A program made the translations under genes and the position numbers. A stretch of 64,000 bases of DNA from Variovorax sp. Sphag1AA. GTDB lineage: Bacteria; Pseudomonadota; Gammaproteobacteria; Burkholderiales; Burkholderiaceae_C. The notes below the pieces were generated by a model. That model did no database searches, was not told the DNA's origin, and saw only the letters and a program-made list of their open reading frames with translations. Location of the stretch: contig NZ_JACHYC010000001.1 in assembly GCF_014192575.1 (NCBI RefSeq), positions 620,001-684,000 of the forward strand, in the 5' to 3' direction. Positions 8,674-18,116 of this stretch are shown piece by piece. Each line of letters opens with the position of its first letter. Position 1 is the first letter of the stretch.

Positions 8674-9273
8674 ATGATCAAGCTCTTCCATGCACCGAAC
8701 TCGCGCTCTTCGCGAATGATCTTCTTGCTGGAAGAGCTGGGCGCGCCGTACGAGATCCAGAAGGTCGACATCCGGCGCGGCAACGGTACCGGTGCGGCCG
8801 ACCCCGCCAACCCGCATCCCCACGGCAAGGTGCCCGCGATCGAGGATGACGGTGTGCTGGTGTTCGAGTCCAGCGCCATCGCCTGCTATCTCACTGACAA
8901 GTTTCCGGCGGCCGGCATCGGCCCGGTGGTGGGGTCGCCGCTTCGCGGGGCGTACCTGACGTGGCTGGCCTACTACGCCGGTGTGATGGAACCCGCCTGG
9001 GTCAGCAAATTCATGGGCGTGACGCCGCCGCGCGGCACCGCAGGGTGGGTCGATCCGGACGAAGTCATGGTCCATGTGAACCGGACCCTGGAACGCGGGC
9101 CGTATCTTCTCGGCGAGCAGTTCTCTGCTGCCGACATCCTCGTCGGCACCACCTTCGCGTTGTTCCTTGGCGGCCCGCTGATGCAGCGCACGCCCTTGCT
9201 CGAGGACTACGTGAAGCGCGTGACGAGCCGCCCGGCATTCGCGCGCGCACAGGCGCGCCAGAACGCCGCCTGA
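8674..9273 (+). CDS. Glutathione S-transferase family protein
   Basis: A 199-residue protein with a thioredoxin-like N-terminal domain (MIKLFHAPNSRSSRM, then GKVPAIEDDG and FESSAIACYL, the glutathione-site motifs) and an all-helical C-terminal domain with YLLGEQFSAADI. It starts 17 bases after the ketoreductase gene and is the last gene before the convergent operon, so it is probably co-transcribed. Its role in pigment metabolism, if any, is unknown; detoxification is the alternative. Confidence 0.8.
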   Translation: MIKLFHAPNSRSSRMIFLLEELGAPYEIQKVDIRRGNGTGAADPANPHPHGKVPAIEDDGVLVFESSAIACYLTDKFPAAGIGPVVGSPLRGAYLTWLAYYAGVMEPAWVSKFMGVTPPRGTAGWVDPDEVMVHVNRTLERGPYLLGEQFSAADILVGTTFALFLGGPLMQRTPLLEDYVKRVTSRPAFARAQARQNAA

Positions 9274-9285
9274 GGGCTCAGGATT

Positions 9286-9301
9286 GCCCTGGATTCAGGG
9301 C
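9286..9301. terminator. Short hairpin between convergent operons
   Basis: GCCCTG and CAGGGC form a perfect 6-bp stem with a 4-base loop at the meeting point of the two converging pigment operons. It overlaps the stop of the glycosyltransferase gene and has no T-run, so termination is only suggested. Confidence 0.3.
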
Positions 9302-10071
9302 TGGAAGGGTGGAGCGCGGCGAAGCCTGCGCCACAGCAGGCCAGGCAGCCTGAAGATGAACTCGATGACCAGCCGCGTGTGCATCCACGTCAGCAGCACG
9401 TTGTCGCGCCCATAGCGGAAGTGCGACACGCCGCCTTCTTCGGCCGTGAGGTACTTCACCGGCGCATCGATGTTGACCGGCTTTACACCTCGCCATGCAA
9501 GCCGCACCACTGCCTCGGTGTCGAAATCGAAACGGCGCATCCACGGCTGCGCTTCCATGACGGCTAACAAATCCGTGAGGGGATAGACGCGAAAGCCGTA
9601 CAGCGAGTCGCCGACGCCGGCGAATAGGGTTTCGAGCTGCGTCCAGCTGTTCGAGACGCGGCGGCCACGCACGCGCAGCAGCGGTGCACTGGCGTCGAAG
9701 ACGGGGCGGCCGAGCACCATCGTTTCGGGGCGCTCCTGCGATGCCTTCATGAAGGCCGGGATCAGATCGGCGGGATGCTGGCCATCCGAATCCATGGTCA
9801 GCACATGCGTGAAGCCGGCAGTCCGCGCCTCGCGCAGTCCGTGCAGCACGGCGGCACCTTTGCCCTGATTGGTGGGGAGGATCGAAACGCGCAGGCCGGG
9901 GTCCGATGCCGCCATGGCCTGAAGCCGCTCGCCGGTGCCGTCGGTGCTGCCGTCTATCACGACCCATACAGGATTCCACTGCGCGCGAGCCGCCGCGACC
10001 GTCGAGAACAGGCGTTCACCCGTGTTGTAGCTGGGGATCAGGACAAGGTGGGTGCGCGAGACGTCTGGCAT
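9295..10071 (-). CDS. Family 2 glycosyltransferase
   Basis: A 258-residue GT-A glycosyltransferase of family GT2. LVLIPSYNTGERL at the N-terminus is the nucleotide-binding strand, VIDGSTDGT follows, and the metal-binding DXD motif is D94-S-D96 in LTMDSDGQHP. Basic and hydrophobic residues near the C-terminus (about 225-250) could form a membrane contact. The start overlaps the end of the acyltransferase gene by 34 bases. It is the last gene of the halogenase-chorismatase operon, which suggests it glycosylates the aryl-polyene lipid or a carrier; that role is inferred. Confidence 0.8.
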   Translation of the reverse strand: MPDVSRTHLVLIPSYNTGERLFSTVAAARAQWNPVWVVIDGSTDGTGERLQAMAASDPGLRVSILPTNQGKGAAVLHGLREARTAGFTHVLTMDSDGQHPADLIPAFMKASQERPETMVLGRPVFDASAPLLRVRGRRVSNSWTQLETLFAGVGDSLYGFRVYPLTDLLAVMEAQPWMRRFDFDTEAVVRLAWRGVKPVNIDAPVKYLTAEEGGVSHFRYGRDNVLLTWMHTRLVIEFIFRLPGLLWRRLRRAPPFQP

Positions 10072-10835
10072 GCGGGCTGCGCATCTGGGGTGCGCTGTTC
10101 CATGGAGTGGAGAAAGTAGTGTTCGAGTTGATTCAGGAGCGCGTCGCTGTCCTGCGAAGGCGCGAAGCGCTGGCCCAGGCGCAGCCGGAAGACGATGGGC
10201 AGCGGTGGCACGCGCCACAGCGGCCAGCCCTTGGCGAGATAGGGCGAGTCGGTGTCGATGAAGACCGTCTGGATCGGTGACTGCGCAAGCTTGGCGATCA
10301 GCGTGACGCCCGGTCGGAAGGTGTTGAGTGGCGGCGTCACGGTTCGCGTTCCCTCGGGGAAGATCACGAGTTGCCCGCCGCTCTTCAGGTCTTCGACGGC
10401 CTGCTTGACCATGGTGCGGGCCGAGTCGTTGCGGATGTAGCGCGCCAGCCGGGCGCCCGCGCCCAGGAAGACGTTGCGCATCAGGTCGGCCTTCATGATG
10501 CAGGCGCTGCGCGGCAGTCTCGCCACCAGCAGCAGGGCATCGAGCATGGTGGGATGGTTGGCGACGAAGATCAGCCCGCGTTCGTTGCGCAGCGCATCGA
10601 GGCAGCTCGCGTCGATGCGCATCATGCCGCACAGCGATGCCGAGGCCCAGAAGGAGCGGTACGCATACGCAATGACGCTGCGGCCCAGCGCACGTCCGGC
10701 TTCTGCCGGCAGCAGCGGGTAGAGCACCATGGCGACCAGGTTCCAGACGAGCGATATGGCCCCCAGCAGCGCGAGCAACGCGTAGAGCGGCAGCGCGAGC
10801 GCCATCGAGAGTGCCAGACGAAGCAGCCGGTTCAT
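10038..10835 (-). CDS. PlsC-like 1-acyl-glycerol-phosphate acyltransferase
   Basis: A 265-residue membrane protein with two hydrophobic segments near the N-terminus (about residues 7-45) and the PlsC signature: H94-PTML-D99 (HX4D) and FPEGTRT. The ATG at 10835 is chosen because it gives a normal amphipathic start and leaves 16 bases after the chorismatase stop; a longer frame upstream would overlap that gene. It probably transfers an acyl chain during assembly of the pigment lipid. Confidence 0.8.
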   Translation of the reverse strand: MNRLLRLALSMALALPLYALLALLGAISLVWNLVAMVLYPLLPAEAGRALGRSVIAYAYRSFWASASLCGMMRIDASCLDALRNERGLIFVANHPTMLDALLLVARLPRSACIMKADLMRNVFLGAGARLARYIRNDSARTMVKQAVEDLKSGGQLVIFPEGTRTVTPPLNTFRPGVTLIAKLAQSPIQTVFIDTDSPYLAKGWPLWRVPPLPIVFRLRLGQRFAPSQDSDALLNQLEHYFLHSMEQRTPDAQPACQTSRAPTLS

Positions 10836-10851
10836 TGCTCGAATGACGTTC

Positions 10852-11883
10852 TCAGGCACGCAGCGCGCCGCGTGCGACCGCATGGGCTTCGATCTCGACC
10901 AGCAGATCCTGGCGGCAGATGTCGGCTTCGAGGAACACGGCGTGACTCAATGTGTGCGCGTCGGCACCGAGTACCTCTTCCATGACCTGCCGCACGATCG
11001 GCGCATCGGACACATGCCGCACATAGACGACGCAGTCGATCGCGGCGAGGTCGAAGCTGGCGGTGGTGCGCTCGTTGGCCGCGGCGATCACCGCGCGAAG
11101 GTTGCGCAAGGTTTCCTGTGTCTGCGCCAGGACTTCGCCGATGTGGACCGTTTCATGGCCGACGATGCTGGCCGTGCCGGAGATGAACAACGCCACGTCG
11201 CCGCCGCCGATCTCGGCAAGCGCCGCCCGGGAGAAAGTGGGCGCGCGCGGGCCATAGTCCTTGGGGTAGTGATAGGCCGAGACCTGCCGCGGGTTCTCGA
11301 CCGGCACTGGCGCGCTGCGCCCGGCCAGGAAGCGGATGCAGAGTGCGCCCTGGTGAATCCCGAGTGCGCACGCAGCCGGGGCGCCCTCGAACGCGGCCTG
11401 ATTGGCCTCGACGAACGCCTGCTGGCGGCCGGCGTTGAACTGGCGGTAGCGCTCCATGCCGCCGCCGTCGCCGTTGATCTGCGGCAGGTAGTTCCAGATG
11501 CGCAGGAGGTGCGTGCAGCCGGTTTGTTCTAGCGACTTGAAGAGGTCCTGGTAGGCCCGCTGCGAGAGGGCCGCCAGCCCCTCCTTCTCGATGGCCTCGT
11601 CGAGATCGATGGCGCCGAGCATCCAGTGGCCGTCGCAGCGCCACCGCACCACGCCGGTGGTGCCGGATTCGATGTGCTCGCTGGCATGCCAGACGTCGGC
11701 CATCGCGCCGCGCGTCGAAAGAACGCGTGCGTTCACGGTCGGCATCCAGGCCAGGTCGTGGGGCGTGCCGTAGCCGAGCGCGCCGAAGGGCGAGGATCCG
11801 CCGGTTGCGAGTGCCAGGCTGTCGGACAGGGAAAGGCGCTCGACGCGCAGGGGCGGCGCCCCGAGAGGTTCTCTTGCAGTCAC
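10852..11883 (-). CDS. Chorismatase of the FkbO/Hyg5/XanB2 family (hydroxybenzoate starter supply)
   Basis: A 343-residue protein matching the chorismatase family: RIWNYLPQINGDGGG, then ERYRQFNAGRQQAF, a central RFLAGR, and the C-terminal LEADICRQDLLVEIE that resembles the RidA-like half of these enzymes. They hydrolyse chorismate to hydroxybenzoate or dihydrodihydroxybenzoate products; XanB2 of Xanthomonas makes 3- and 4-hydroxybenzoate for xanthomonadin. The product specificity here cannot be read directly. The GTG start at 11883 overlaps the upstream stop by four bases (GTGA), giving tight coupling with the halogenase-like gene. Confidence 0.85.
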   Translation of the reverse strand: MTAREPLGAPPLRVERLSLSDSLALATGGSSPFGALGYGTPHDLAWMPTVNARVLSTRGAMADVWHASEHIESGTTGVVRWRCDGHWMLGAIDLDEAIEKEGLAALSQRAYQDLFKSLEQTGCTHLLRIWNYLPQINGDGGGMERYRQFNAGRQQAFVEANQAAFEGAPAACALGIHQGALCIRFLAGRSAPVPVENPRQVSAYHYPKDYGPRAPTFSRAALAEIGGGDVALFISGTASIVGHETVHIGEVLAQTQETLRNLRAVIAAANERTTASFDLAAIDCVVYVRHVSDAPIVRQVMEEVLGADAHTLSHAVFLEADICRQDLLVEIEAHAVARGALRA

Positions 11884-13226
11884 TTGGATTCGAGGATGTT
11901 TTCGCCGGCGAGAGGGCCGAGGTCGCGGATATTTCGCCGGCGTCGCTGCCATGCGTGCCACGACCTCCGCGGATTTACGGCGCAGACGGAGAAATAGATG
12001 GTCTTGAGGATCCGCAGCGAACCCCAGATGGGTGTCTTGCCATGAATGTCGCCGGCGAGCAGCGACAGCAAGGCTTCCTTGACCCGAAAGGGGTTCTGCG
12101 GGTACATGAAGAAATCCCGCATCGTCGGATTGGTGACGCGGAAGATGAACCAGGAGAACTCCCGCGGTCCGCGGCGCATGTCTTGCTCGAAATGCTTTCG
12201 TGCGGCTGCGGCCCGCGCCGGCTGGTCGAGCGTGGTGGCGACGACCTTGGCGCCTTCGAAAGCGCTGTGCATCGCGAGGTACACGCCCGACGAGAACACC
12301 GGATCGATGAAAGCATAGGCGTCGCCGAGCATCAGGTAGCGCTCGCCGCTGCAATGGGTGCTGGTGTAGGAGTAGTTGCCGGTCGCGTAGACCGCATCGT
12401 CCACCAGCGTGGCGTCCTTCAGCCGCTGTGCGAGCGGCTCGGACATGGCGATGGTGTCGGCGAAGAAATCCTTCAAAGGCTTCTTCCGCGACTTCAGGTA
12501 GTAGGGCCAGCAGACGGCGCCGATACTCGTGGTGCCATCGGCCAGCGGGATGTACCAGAACCAGCCATGGTCGAACCAGAAGATGGTGATGTTGCCTTCC
12601 TGCTTGCCGGGCAGACGCTCTGCGTTCACGAAGTGGCCGAACAGCGCCGAGCTGTTGTGGCGCGGGTTCTTCAGCTTGGCCTTGAGCTTATTCGACAGGA
12701 AGGTGTCGCGGCCGGAGGCATCGAGCACGAAGCGCGCACGCCACTGGCGCCGGGTTCCGTCGTCTAGCACCGCCTGTACGTCGGCGCCGTCGGCGTCGAA
12801 GCTGACCTCGCGCACCCGGCAGCCTTCGACTGTCGCGGCGCCGCGCGTCGCCGCGTTGCGAAAGAGGATCTCATCCATTTCGGAGCGACGCACCTGCCAG
12901 GCATAGGGCATCGACTTGTCCCAGGCATCTGCGAATTCGACCTGCGCGGTGTGATCGTGATCCGGCGAAACGAACTCGACGCCGAATTTGGGCATTCCGA
13001 TGCGCTCGATCTGGTCGCGCACACCCAGTCGGTCGAACAACACCGCGTTGGCAGGCAGTAGCGATTCGCCGATGTGGAAGCGGGGGTGATGCGCCTTCTC
13101 GACCATCACGACCTTTCGCCCCTCGCTTGCGAGCACCGCCGCGGCTGTCGCGCCGGCAGGGCCGCCGCCGATCACGAGGACGTCGCAGATTTCGGCATGC
13201 TCGGGCGTAGTGGAGGAAATGTTCAT
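11880..13226 (-). CDS. Flavin-dependent halogenase-like FAD oxidoreductase
   Basis: A 448-residue FAD enzyme. It has the dinucleotide-binding motif VIGGGPAGATAAAVLA (from about residue 18), RFHIGESLLP, DASGRDTFLS, and GDAYAFIDPVFSSGV near residue 300. The WxWxIP motif that marks flavin-dependent halogenases is present as W222-F-W-Y-I-P227. Xanthomonadins are brominated aryl polyenes and their cluster includes such an enzyme, so halogenation of the aryl ring is a reasonable proposal. A hydroxylase or other monooxygenase of the same fold is the alternative. It is the first gene of the minus-strand operon. Confidence 0.7.
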   Translation of the reverse strand: MNISSTTPEHAEICDVLVIGGGPAGATAAAVLASEGRKVVMVEKAHHPRFHIGESLLPANAVLFDRLGVRDQIERIGMPKFGVEFVSPDHDHTAQVEFADAWDKSMPYAWQVRRSEMDEILFRNAATRGAATVEGCRVREVSFDADGADVQAVLDDGTRRQWRARFVLDASGRDTFLSNKLKAKLKNPRHNSSALFGHFVNAERLPGKQEGNITIFWFDHGWFWYIPLADGTTSIGAVCWPYYLKSRKKPLKDFFADTIAMSEPLAQRLKDATLVDDAVYATGNYSYTSTHCSGERYLMLGDAYAFIDPVFSSGVYLAMHSAFEGAKVVATTLDQPARAAAARKHFEQDMRRGPREFSWFIFRVTNPTMRDFFMYPQNPFRVKEALLSLLAGDIHGKTPIWGSLRILKTIYFSVCAVNPRRSWHAWQRRRRNIRDLGPLAGENILESK

Positions 13227-13398
13227 GCAGAGAGGCTGGAATTTACTCGGAGCAAGGATGCCCGGCAGAGAGCGTGTTTCGGCGCCGGGATTATCCCAAA
13301 AAGGCATCCGGTTCCCTCGCATCCCGCCGGGCGCCGTTCGCGCCGGACAGTAAACTCGCCCTTTGCTTTGAAAACACAAGACAGCGAAAGTTAAAGCC
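13227..13398. promoter_or_regulatory. Divergent promoter region between halogenase-like gene and yebC
   Basis: This 172-base gap separates two divergent genes and must hold promoters for both the halogenase-chorismatase operon and the yebC-purD-hemF series. I see no clear operator repeat or textbook -35/-10 pair, so no exact promoter is placed. Confidence 0.4.
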
Positions 13399-14124
13399 AT
13401 GGCCGGACACAGCAAATGGGCGAATATCCAGCACCGGAAAGGCCGGCAGGACGAGAAGCGAGGCAAGCTCTGGACCCGCGCCATCCGTGAAATCATGGTG
13501 GCGGCCAAGGATGGCGGCGGCGATCTGAGCGCCAATCCGCGGCTGCGGCTGGCGGTCGAGAAGGCCAAGGCGGTCAACCTGCCTGCCGACACCATCAAGC
13601 GCAACATCGACAAGGCCACCGGCAACCTCGAAGGCGTGAACTACGAGGAAATCCGCTACGAGGGCTACGGCATCGGCGGCGCGGCGATCATCATCGACAC
13701 CATGACCGACAACCGGGTGCGCACGGTGGCCGAGGTTCGCCATGCCTTCACCAAGCACGGCGGCAACATGGGCACCGAAGGCTCGGTGGCCTTCCAGTTC
13801 AAGCATTGCGGGCAACTCATCTTTGCGCCGGGCACCAGCGAGGACAAGGTGATGGAAGTCGCGCTCGATGCGGGCGCCGAGGACGTCATCACCGATGACG
13901 ACGGCGCGATCGAGGTGCTGACGGCGCCAGGCGATTTCGAGGCCGTCAAGAACGCGCTGGAGGCCGCGGGCCTCAAGCCCGACGTGGCAGAGGTCACGAT
14001 GCGGGCCGAGAACACCATCGAACTCGCAGGCGACGACGCCGCGAAGATGCAAAAGCTGCTCGACGTCCTGGAGGACCTCGACGACGTGCAGGATGTCTAT
14101 CACAACGCTGCGCTCCCCGATTGA
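13399..14124 (+). CDS. yebC: YebC/PmpR-family (TACO1) protein
   Basis: A 241-residue protein of full family length, beginning [18 protein letters not shown], the diagnostic YebC N-terminus. [21 protein letters not shown] and the acidic C-terminal half are also typical. The family was described as transcriptional regulators and more recently as ribosome-associated factors easing translation of difficult sequences. It opens a run of plus-strand housekeeping genes; purD follows after 25 bases. Confidence 0.95.
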   Translation: MAGHSKWANIQHRKGRQDEKRGKLWTRAIREIMVAAKDGGGDLSANPRLRLAVEKAKAVNLPADTIKRNIDKATGNLEGVNYEEIRYEGYGIGGAAIIIDTMTDNRVRTVAEVRHAFTKHGGNMGTEGSVAFQFKHCGQLIFAPGTSEDKVMEVALDAGAEDVITDDDGAIEVLTAPGDFEAVKNALEAAGLKPDVAEVTMRAENTIELAGDDAAKMQKLLDVLEDLDDVQDVYHNAALPD

Positions 14125-14149
14125 CGGAAGCGCGAATGAAAGCACGCGA

Positions 14150-15439
14150 ATGAAGGTACTGGTGATCGGGGGAGGGGGCCGCGAGCATGCCCTGGCATGG
14201 CGGCTGGCGCAGGCCCAGCGCGTGAGCAAGGTGTATGTAGCGCCCGGCAACGGGGGAACCCGCGCTGACGCACGCTACGAATGCGTCGACATTTCGGAAC
14301 CTGTCGCCCTGCGCGAATGGGCCCAGAAGGAAAAGATTTCGCTGACCGTCGTGGGTCCCGAGGCGCCGCTCGCTGCTGGCGTCGTGGATGAGTTCCGTGC
14401 CCATGGCATGCGCATCTTCGGGCCGACCAAGGCCGCTGCGCAGCTCGAGAGCTCCAAGGCTTTCTCGAAGGCCTTCATGAAGCGCCACGGGATTCCCACT
14501 GCTGAGTACGAGTCGTTCACGGACGCTGCCGCCGCGCATGCCTACGTCGATGCCAAGGGCGCCCCGATCGTGATCAAGGCCGATGGGCTCGCAGCGGGCA
14601 AGGGCGTCGTTGTCGCGACGACTCTGGCCGAGGCGCATGAAGCCATCGACTTCATGCTGCTCGACAACAAGTTCGGCGTGTCGCACAACGAAGGCGGCGC
14701 ACGCGTCGTCATCGAGGAGTTCCTCCAAGGCGAGGAAGCCAGCTTCATCGTGCTGTGCGACGGCAAGAATGTCACGGCGCTTGCCACCAGTCAGGACCAC
14801 AAGCGCCTGCTCGACGGTGACGAGGGGCCGAATACCGGCGGCATGGGAGCGTACTCGCCCGCGCCGGTGGTCACGGCCGAGGTGCATGCCCGCGCGATGC
14901 GCGAAATCATCCTGCCGACGATTCGCGGGATGGAGAAGGACGGTATCCCGTTCACGGGATTCCTGTACGCCGGCCTAATGATCGACGCCTCGGGTCACCC
15001 GAAGACGCTCGAGTTCAACTGCCGCATGGGCGATCCTGAAACGCAACCCATCATGCTGCGACTGAAGTCGGACCTGTTCGAAGTCTTCTGGCACGCCACC
15101 GACGGCACGCTGGACCAGGTCGAACTCGAATGGGACCGGCGTGTCGCGCTCGGCGTGGTCATGGCCGCGCACGGCTATCCGCTGTCGCCGCGCAAGGGGG
15201 ATCGCATTCAGGGCATTCCGGCTGAAGCGCCTGACGCGGTCGTCTTCCATGCCGGCACCACGCTGGAGAACGGCGAACTCAAGACCAGTGGTGGCCGCGT
15301 GTTGTGCGTGACCGTGCTGGCCGACAGCGTCAAGCAGGCGCAGCAGCGAGCCTACGAGGTCGCGGCACGCATCGGCTTCGACGGAGCCCAGTACCGCAAG
15401 GACATCGGACACCGCGCCGTTCACGCGCGCGGCGCCTGA
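14150..15439 (+). CDS. purD: Phosphoribosylamine-glycine ligase
   Basis: A 429-residue ATP-grasp enzyme for the second step of purine synthesis. It starts [17 protein letters not shown], the PurD N-domain motif, and has the ATP-grasp segments [16 protein letters not shown] and [12 protein letters not shown], then [11 protein letters not shown]. The ATG at 14150 is chosen because it gives the invariant N-terminus. An out-of-frame ATG at 14135 would encode only a five-residue peptide whose stop overlaps this start. hemF follows directly. Confidence 0.97.
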   Translation: MKVLVIGGGGREHALAWRLAQAQRVSKVYVAPGNGGTRADARYECVDISEPVALREWAQKEKISLTVVGPEAPLAAGVVDEFRAHGMRIFGPTKAAAQLESSKAFSKAFMKRHGIPTAEYESFTDAAAAHAYVDAKGAPIVIKADGLAAGKGVVVATTLAEAHEAIDFMLLDNKFGVSHNEGGARVVIEEFLQGEEASFIVLCDGKNVTALATSQDHKRLLDGDEGPNTGGMGAYSPAPVVTAEVHARAMREIILPTIRGMEKDGIPFTGFLYAGLMIDASGHPKTLEFNCRMGDPETQPIMLRLKSDLFEVFWHATDGTLDQVELEWDRRVALGVVMAAHGYPLSPRKGDRIQGIPAEAPDAVVFHAGTTLENGELKTSGGRVLCVTVLADSVKQAQQRAYEVAARIGFDGAQYRKDIGHRAVHARGA

Positions 15440-15446
15440 ACATCGA

Positions 15447-16376
15447 ATGCAAGCCGCCCCGCTCGAAGCCAGGCCGCAGGAGGTAGGCGACTATCTGCGC
15501 GGGCTGCAGCAACGCATCGTTTCTGCGATTGAATCGGCGGATGGCACCCAGTGCGTACGCGACGAGTGGCACAAGGCCCCCGGCGAGCCGCTTCAAGGGA
15601 GTGGCCTGACCTGCATTCTCGAGGGCGGTGGCCTCTTCGAGCGCGCAGGTTGCGGCTTCTCCCAGGTGCGCGGACCGAAGCTGCCGCCGTCAGCAACCCA
15701 GCATCGGCCCGAACTGGCGGGTGCTCCGTTCGAGGCGATGGGCGTTTCACTGGTGTTTCATCCGCGCAATCCCTACGTGCCGACCGTACACATGAATGTG
15801 CGGATGCTCGCTGCGCTTCCGGCCGATGCGCCGCCAGTCTGCTGGTTCGGTGGCGGCATGGACCTGACCCCGTACTACGGGTTCGAGGAGGACGCAGTCC
15901 ATTTCCACAGCGCCTGCCGCGACGCGCTGGCTCCGTTTGGCGACGACAAGTACCCGCGCTTCAAGGCGTGGTGCGACGACTACTTCTTCCTCAAGCACCG
16001 CAATGAGCAGCGTGGTGTCGGCGGCATCTTCTTCGATGACTTTTCCGAGCTGGGCTTCGAGCGCAGCTTCGCGATGCTGCGCTCGGTCGGCGACGCCTTT
16101 CTGCCGGCTTACCTGCCGATCGTCGAACGTCGCCGCAACACGCTCTATACCGAGAGAGAGCGTGGCTTCCAGCTCTACCGGCGGGGCCGCTACGTCGAGT
16201 TCAACCTCGTGTGGGACCGCGGGACGCATTTCGGCCTGCAATCGGGTGGCCGGACCGAATCGATCCTGCTGTCGATGCCCCCACTCGCGAGTTGGGCCTA
16301 CCGGCAGGAACCCGAGCCGGGCAGCCCCGAGGCGGCGCTGTACCGCGATTTCATCGTTCGGCGTGAATGGCTTTGA
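15447..16376 (+). CDS. hemF: Oxygen-dependent coproporphyrinogen III oxidase
   Basis: A 309-residue enzyme of haem synthesis that decarboxylates coproporphyrinogen III to protoporphyrinogen IX using oxygen. Family motifs include [53 protein letters not shown] and the C-terminal [17 protein letters not shown]. Length matches bacterial HemF. It overlaps the start of nadD by 10 bases. Confidence 0.97.
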   Translation: MQAAPLEARPQEVGDYLRGLQQRIVSAIESADGTQCVRDEWHKAPGEPLQGSGLTCILEGGGLFERAGCGFSQVRGPKLPPSATQHRPELAGAPFEAMGVSLVFHPRNPYVPTVHMNVRMLAALPADAPPVCWFGGGMDLTPYYGFEEDAVHFHSACRDALAPFGDDKYPRFKAWCDDYFFLKHRNEQRGVGGIFFDDFSELGFERSFAMLRSVGDAFLPAYLPIVERRRNTLYTERERGFQLYRRGRYVEFNLVWDRGTHFGLQSGGRTESILLSMPPLASWAYRQEPEPGSPEAALYRDFIVRREWL

Positions 16377-16987
16377 AGAAGCCGCGAATCGGGGTCTTCG
16401 GCGGCGCATTCGATCCGCCGCACAACGCGCATGTGGCGATGGCGCAGGCTGCGCTCGCGCAACTCGATCTGGCCCAACTGCGCATCTTTCCCACCGGGCA
16501 GGCCTGGCACAAGGACCGGCCGCTGAGCGCGGCGGAGCATCGTCTTGCCATGTCGCGCCTTGCCTTCGACAGCCTGCTCGATGCCAGCGTCGATCCGCGC
16601 GAGATCCTGCGCGCCGGTCCGACCTACACGCTCGATACGTTGCGCGAACTGCAGCAGGAGCGACCGGACGCGCAACTGGTGCTCATCATGGGGGCCGACC
16701 AGGCAAGTTCGCTGCACCACTGGCACGGTTGGGAGGAGATTCTTTCGATCGCTATAATTTCCGTAGCATACCGCGCACTATCCACGGGGTCTGACGGGCA
16801 GTTTGATCCATCATCGCTGCCTCCCGTGCCGCCCGGCGCCCACTTCGAAAAGCTCCAACTTCCGCCGATGGACATCAGCGCGACCGACATTCGCGCGCGT
16901 GCCATGCGAGGGGAGGATCTTTGCCAACTGGTTCCGCCGGCGGTTGCACGCTATATTGATCAACATCATCTCTACCGATCCGCCTGA
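16367..16987 (+). CDS. nadD: Nicotinate-nucleotide adenylyltransferase
   Basis: A 206-residue nucleotidyltransferase of NAD synthesis that adenylates nicotinate mononucleotide. The N-terminal [18 protein letters not shown] holds the HxxH-type nucleotide site, and LVLIMGADQ and the C-terminal [14 protein letters not shown] hold the ISSTxIR-like motif. The stretch coded by about 16745-16805 is lower in GC and reads [18 protein letters not shown], unlike the surrounding sequence; see findings. It overlaps rsfS by one base. Confidence 0.95.
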   Translation: MALKKPRIGVFGGAFDPPHNAHVAMAQAALAQLDLAQLRIFPTGQAWHKDRPLSAAEHRLAMSRLAFDSLLDASVDPREILRAGPTYTLDTLRELQQERPDAQLVLIMGADQASSLHHWHGWEEILSIAIISVAYRALSTGSDGQFDPSSLPPVPPGAHFEKLQLPPMDISATDIRARAMRGEDLCQLVPPAVARYIDQHHLYRSA

Positions 16988-17652
16988 TGAGAACTGAAGC
17001 CGCCGCCAAGAAAGACACCCAGAAACTCCAGAGAGCCATCATCGATGGCCTCGAGGACGTCAAGGCGCAGGACATCCAGGTCTTCGATACCGAACATCTT
17101 TCCCCACTCTTCGAGCGCGTAATCGTCGCTTCCGGCACCTCCAATCGCCAGACCAAGGCGCTTGCGGCAAGCGTGCTCGACGCGGTGCGCGAGGCGGGCT
17201 TCAACAAGCCGCGCGTCGAAGGGGAAGCCAACGGCGAATGGATCATCGTGGACTGCGGTTCCGCGGTCGCGCACATCATGCAGCCGGCGATCCGCCAGTA
17301 CTACCACCTCGAGGAAATCTGGGGCGACAAGCCGGTGCGCGCCAAGCTCGGTGCGACCAAGCCGCTCGTGGTGAGGGCATCGGAAGAGGCTGACAAGGCA
17401 CCGGCCCCGAAGAACACGTCGTTGCGTCGTTCCAGCGCTGCCAAGACGGCAGCCCGCACTGCGGAGCTGGCAGGCAAGAAGCCGGCGGCCAAGAAGACCG
17501 CCGCGAAGAAGGCACCAGCGAAAAAGACCGCGGCACCCAAGCCCGCCAAGACTGTCGTGGTGAAGTCGGCCGCCAAGAAGGTCGCGACGAAGAAGGCGAC
17601 CCCGGCGCCGGCGAAGAAGCCCGCGCGCAAGACCCCGTCTGCACGGTCATGA
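16987..17652 (+). CDS. rsfS: Ribosomal silencing factor RsfS with lysine/alanine-rich tail
   Basis: A 221-residue protein whose first about 120 residues are the RsfS/DUF143 domain ([45 protein letters not shown]). RsfS binds ribosomal protein L14 (uL14) and blocks subunit joining. E. coli RsfS is only about 105 residues; here a tail of about 95 residues is made of AKKTAAKK and APAKK-like repeats like bacterial histone H1-like proteins. The tail may bind RNA or DNA. nadD precedes it and rlmH overlaps its end, the usual neighbourhood. Confidence 0.93.
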   Translation: MRTEAAAKKDTQKLQRAIIDGLEDVKAQDIQVFDTEHLSPLFERVIVASGTSNRQTKALAASVLDAVREAGFNKPRVEGEANGEWIIVDCGSAVAHIMQPAIRQYYHLEEIWGDKPVRAKLGATKPLVVRASEEADKAPAPKNTSLRRSSAAKTAARTAELAGKKPAAKKTAAKKAPAKKTAAPKPAKTVVVKSAAKKVATKKATPAPAKKPARKTPSARS

Positions 17653-18116
17653 AACTCCTGGTGGTCGCAGTCGGGCAGCGCGTGCCCGACTGGGCGCAGA
17701 CCGCCTGGGACGATTACGCCAAGCGCTTTCCACCTGAGCTCAAGCTCGAGTTGCGCGCGGTCAAGACCGAGCCGCGCGGCTCCAAGACGCTGGAAACCCT
17801 CTACGCCGCCGAGCGCGAGCGCATCGAAGCCGCCATCGCCAAGGGCATGCGGATCGTCGTGCTCGACGAACGCGGGACTTCGCTCACCACCAAGGCGCTC
17901 GCGGCCCGGCTGCAAGCGTGGCAGGGCGAAGGCGACGACGTCGCACTGGTGATCGGCGGCCCCGACGGCCTTGATCCCGCATTCAAGGCGGCGGCGCACG
18001 AACGCATCCGGCTGTCCGATCTCACGCTGCCTCATGCGATGGCAAGGGTGATACTCGTGGAACAGCTCTATCGCGCCTGGTCGGTCAATGCCGGTCATCC
18101 CTATCACCGCGAATGA
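17649..18116 (+). CDS. rlmH: 23S rRNA (pseudouridine1915-N3)-methyltransferase
   Basis: A 155-residue SPOUT methyltransferase, the normal RlmH length. Motifs include [31 protein letters not shown] and the C-terminal [23 protein letters not shown]. It methylates pseudouridine 1915 of 23S rRNA in helix 69. It is coupled by 4-base overlaps to rsfS upstream and maf downstream. Confidence 0.97.
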   Translation: MKLLVVAVGQRVPDWAQTAWDDYAKRFPPELKLELRAVKTEPRGSKTLETLYAAERERIEAAIAKGMRIVVLDERGTSLTTKALAARLQAWQGEGDDVALVIGGPDGLDPAFKAAAHERIRLSDLTLPHAMARVILVEQLYRAWSVNAGHPYHRE

